A DNA stretch of 64,000 bases, taken from NCBI GenBank assembly GCA_025464975.1, contig JAODMT010000021.1:40132-104131 (forward strand), in the 5' to 3' direction. Each line of letters opens with the position of its first letter. Positions within the stretch are counted from its first letter, which is position 1. This document shows positions 61,628 through 64,000 of the stretch, piece after piece. A program made the position numbers and the translations under genes. Below the pieces are notes generated by a model. The model searched no databases and was not told the DNA's origin. It saw nothing but the letters and a program-made list of their open reading frames with translations. This stretch comes from Microbacteriaceae bacterium (GTDB lineage Bacteria > Actinomycetota > Actinomycetes > Actinomycetales > Microbacteriaceae).

Positions 61628-63046
61628 ATGTCCGACATCGCCATCGTCATCCTGGCCGCGGGCCAAGGCACCCGCATGAAGTCGGCTAAGCCGAAGGTCC
61701 TGCACCCGATTGCCGGCATTCCCCTGGTCTCGCACGTACTCGCGACCGCGGAGGAACTCGCGCCGCGGCACATCGTTGCGGTCGTCCGCCACGAACGGGA
61801 TGCCGTCGCGGCCGTGATCAGCGACCACCTTCCGGGCGTCATCATCGTCGATCAGGACGAGGCACCGGGAACCGGGCGGGCCGTCGAACTCGGAGTCGCC
61901 GCCTTGCCGTCGGAGTTCTCCGGGCACGTCGTGGTGTTGAGCGCGGATGTGCCGCTTCTGGATGCCGGGACGGTGCGCGGGCTCGTGGCAAGCCACGAAC
62001 TCGGGGGCAACGCTCTCACCCTGCTGACTGCCTTCTTCTCCGACCCGACCGGGGCCGGCCGGATCATCCGCGACGAGGGCGGGGCTTTCCGGTCGATCGT
62101 CGAGGAGAAGGACGCGACTGAGGAGCAGCGGCTCATCGCCGAGGTCAACGGCGGCGTTTACGTCTTCGAGGCGACGGCGCTGCGAGACGCGCTCGGCCGA
62201 ATCGGCACGGACAACGCGCAGAACGAGAAGTATCTGACGGATGCCGCCGCGCGCATCCTCACAGCGGGCGGGCGCATCGAAGCCGTCCCGGTCGCGGACC
62301 ACTGGCTCGTGGCCGGGATCAACGACCGGGCGCAGCTCAGTGCCGCGGCCACCGAACTCAATGCCCGGATCGTTCGCGGCTGGCAGCTCGCCGGGGTCAC
62401 CGTGCAGGATCCGGCCACAACGTGGATCGACCTCGCGGCGACGATCGGCGAAGACGTGGAGATTCTTCCGGGAACTCAGCTGAAGGGGGCCACCTCGATC
62501 GAACGCGGGGCGATCATCGGCCCGGATAGCACCCTCGTCGACTGTGAAGTTGGCCAGAACGCCGTCGTCAAACGCACCGATGCCACGCTCGCCGTCATCG
62601 GGGCCAACGCGACCGTCGGGCCGTTCTCCTACCTTCGCCCGGGAACCTATCTCGGCGAGGACGGCAAGATCGGCACCTTCGTCGAGACGAAGAACTCGAA
62701 GATCGGCCGCGGCACGAAGGTGCCGCACCTCAGCTACATCGGCGACACGACGGTGGGCGAGGAGTCCAACATCGGCGCCGGCACCATCACCGCCAACTAC
62801 GACGGGGTGAACAAACATGCGACGACGGTGGGTTCGCACGTGCGAACCGCGTCGCACAACGTGTTCGTCGCCCCCGTTAGTATCGGAGATGGAGCGTATA
62901 CCGGTGCAGGCACGGTCGTCCGCAAGGATGTTCCGGCCGGCGCCCTCGCCGTGAATGTCGCTCCGCAGCGCAACATCCTCGGCTGGGTCGAGGAGAAACG
63001 CCCGGGAACCGCGGCAGCGAAAGCCGCAGCGGACTCCGCCAAGTAA
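61628..63046 (+). CDS. glmU: Bifunctional UDP-N-acetylglucosamine pyrophosphorylase / glucosamine-1-phosphate acetyltransferase
   Basis: 472 residues; the ATG at 61628 has GGGGAGAG upstream. It makes UDP-GlcNAc for cell-wall synthesis. The N-terminal uridylyltransferase domain has IVILAAGQGTRMKSAKPKVL, QDEAPGTGRAV, LSADVPLLDAGTV, EVNGGVYVFEA and NAQNEKYLTDA. The C-terminal left-handed beta helix (from about 250) has acetyltransferase residues in YLRPGTYLGEDGKIGTFVET, KVPHLSYIGDTTVGEESNIG, and ANYDGVNKHATTVG. A short Ala/Lys tail ends it. It is followed by prs 14 bases on, the usual order. Confidence 0.97.
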   Translation: MSDIAIVILAAGQGTRMKSAKPKVLHPIAGIPLVSHVLATAEELAPRHIVAVVRHERDAVAAVISDHLPGVIIVDQDEAPGTGRAVELGVAALPSEFSGHVVVLSADVPLLDAGTVRGLVASHELGGNALTLLTAFFSDPTGAGRIIRDEGGAFRSIVEEKDATEEQRLIAEVNGGVYVFEATALRDALGRIGTDNAQNEKYLTDAAARILTAGGRIEAVPVADHWLVAGINDRAQLSAAATELNARIVRGWQLAGVTVQDPATTWIDLAATIGEDVEILPGTQLKGATSIERGAIIGPDSTLVDCEVGQNAVVKRTDATLAVIGANATVGPFSYLRPGTYLGEDGKIGTFVETKNSKIGRGTKVPHLSYIGDTTVGEESNIGAGTITANYDGVNKHATTVGSHVRTASHNVFVAPVSIGDGAYTGAGTVVRKDVPAGALAVNVAPQRNILGWVEEKRPGTAAAKAAADSAK

Positions 63047-63060
63047 GTCGAGGGAGCAGC

Positions 63061-64000
63061 GTGGCCGAGATCACCGCCAGCGGTAAGAAGCGGCTGGTGC
63101 TCGTCACCGGAAGGGCGCACCCGCAACTCGCGATCGACATCGCGGCAGAGCTGGGCGCGGATCTCGTGCACACCGACGCGCGCACCTTCGCGTCGAGCGA
63201 GCTGTACGCCCGCTACGACGAGAGCGTGCGCGGCGCGGATGCCTTCGTCATCCAGTCGCACACCCGCCCGATCAACGAGTGGCTCATGGAGCAGCTCATC
63301 ATGGTCGACGCGATGAAACGGGCCTCGGCTAAGCGCATCACCGTGGTCGCGCCCTACTACCCGTACGCGCGACAGGACAAGAAGGGGCGCGGACGCGAAC
63401 CGATCTCGGCACGCCTCGTCGCCGACCTGTTCAAGGCGGCCGGGGCCGACCGCATCATGAGCGTCGACCTGCACGCCGCCCAGATTCAGGGTTTCTTCGA
63501 CGGGCCGGTCGACCACCTGTTCGCCATGCCCGTGCTGCTCAAACACTTTCAGGAGCGACTCGACCCCGCAACACTCACCGTGGTCAGCCCTGACATGGGG
63601 CGGGTGAAGGTGGCGGATGTCTGGAGCGACAAGCTCGGCGCGCCGCTCGCGATCATCCACAAGAGGCGCGACCCGATGGTGGCGAACAAGATCACCGTGC
63701 ACGAGATCGTCGGCGAGGTGAAGGGCCGGGTCTGCCTGCTGGTCGACGACCTGATCGACACCGGCTCCACCATCGTGAAGGCCTCCGAGGCGTTGAAGGA
63801 GGCCGGCGCCCTGGGTGTCGTCGTGGCGGCGACGCACGCGGTGTTCTCCGACCCGGCATCCACCATCCTGCAGAGCGAGTTCATCGACTCCGTCGTCGTC
63901 ACCGACACGCTGCCGATCCCGGAAGAGAAGCGCTTCCCGACCCTCACGATCCTGCCGATCGCTCCGCTCATCGCGAGCGCCATCCATGAGGTGTTCAGCG
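63061..64000 (+). CDS. prs: Ribose-phosphate pyrophosphokinase (PRPP synthetase), 3' end outside window
   Basis: 313 residues are present from the GTG at 63061, which has GAGGGAGC upstream; only the last dozen or so residues are missing. It makes PRPP from ribose 5-phosphate and ATP. Motifs: VLVTGRAHPQLAIDIAAELG, VIQSHTRPINEWLMEQLIM, VVAPYYPYARQDKKGRGREP (ATP/regulatory flexible loop), MSVDLHAAQIQGFFDGPVDH, VVSPDMGRVKVADVW and the PRPP loop CLLVDDLIDTGSTIVKA. It is cotranscribed with glmU. Confidence 0.97.
   Translation, partial: MAEITASGKKRLVLVTGRAHPQLAIDIAAELGADLVHTDARTFASSELYARYDESVRGADAFVIQSHTRPINEWLMEQLIMVDAMKRASAKRITVVAPYYPYARQDKKGRGREPISARLVADLFKAAGADRIMSVDLHAAQIQGFFDGPVDHLFAMPVLLKHFQERLDPATLTVVSPDMGRVKVADVWSDKLGAPLAIIHKRRDPMVANKITVHEIVGEVKGRVCLLVDDLIDTGSTIVKASEALKEAGALGVVVAATHAVFSDPASTILQSEFIDSVVVTDTLPIPEEKRFPTLTILPIAPLIASAIHEVFS

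Overview
The window is high-GC actinobacterial chromosome. The gene content and the many GGGTCGAGTAG-type repeats suggest Microbacteriaceae (a Leifsonia- or Salinibacterium-like genus). This is inferred from family knowledge; no database search was run. No IS element, prophage or CRISPR array was seen. Genes are dense, and many neighbours overlap by 1-8 bases (ATGA, GTGA, TGATG).

Region by region: 1-3.2 kb holds a cut-off GNAT acetyltransferase, a coiled-coil membrane protein, tRNA-Ala(CGC), a lytic-transglycosylase-like protein, acylphosphatase and a NUDIX hydrolase. 3.3-7.8 kb holds a three-gene sugar ABC importer without its own ATPase, facing an alditol-oxidase-like flavoenzyme. 7.8-12.7 kb holds a DUF4349 lipoprotein, two aldo/keto reductases, an FMN reductase and an MFS transporter. 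12.9-17.3 kb is the aerobic ribonucleotide reductase locus. Its promoter carries DnaA-type and NrdR-type sites, and its leader is long and can fold. The large subunit lacks the C-terminal cysteine pair, and a 22-codon ORF immediately downstream, in another frame, encodes a CxxC tail. The small subunit has Phe where the radical Tyr normally sits. 17.5-20.2 kb is a polar amino acid ABC importer.

20.3-29.3 kb is an accessory cluster bracketed by two near-duplicate GntR/FCD regulators. It has a TauABC-like importer overlapping a TauE-like exporter, peptidase E, a 2-hydroxyacid dehydrogenase, an aminotransferase and an FMN reductase of the MsuE/SsuE kind. I read it as a candidate organosulfonate pathway. 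29.4-33.3 kb is an HrpA helicase with a chromosomal repeat embedded in its coding sequence. 33.4-38.8 kb is propionate metabolism: a 2-methylcitrate operon led by a GntR regulator, divergent from a hydroxyacyl-CoA-type dehydrogenase and a tiny proline-rich ORF.

38.8-47.2 kb has two paralogous aldo/keto reductases around an MBL hydrolase and a YyaL-like protein, then a CoA-binding protein, an O-acetylhomoserine sulfhydrylase and a DHA2 transporter. 47.2-55.7 kb is housekeeping: protein mannosyltransferase, rsmI, metG-tatD-rsmA-ispE, interrupted by a GIY-YIG gene between two repeat clusters and by another aldo/keto reductase. 55.8-59 kb holds a membrane-anchored molybdopterin oxidoreductase, an epimerase and a remnant of a methylthioadenosine phosphorylase gene. 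59-64 kb holds an ABC-F ATPase, a MarR regulator, tRNA-Gln(TTG), glmU and the start of prs.

Three families of palindromic repeats are present: 76 bp (two copies), 88 bp (two copies), and the GTCGAGTAG family (five loci). Except for the copy inside hrpA, they lie between genes or touch gene ends.
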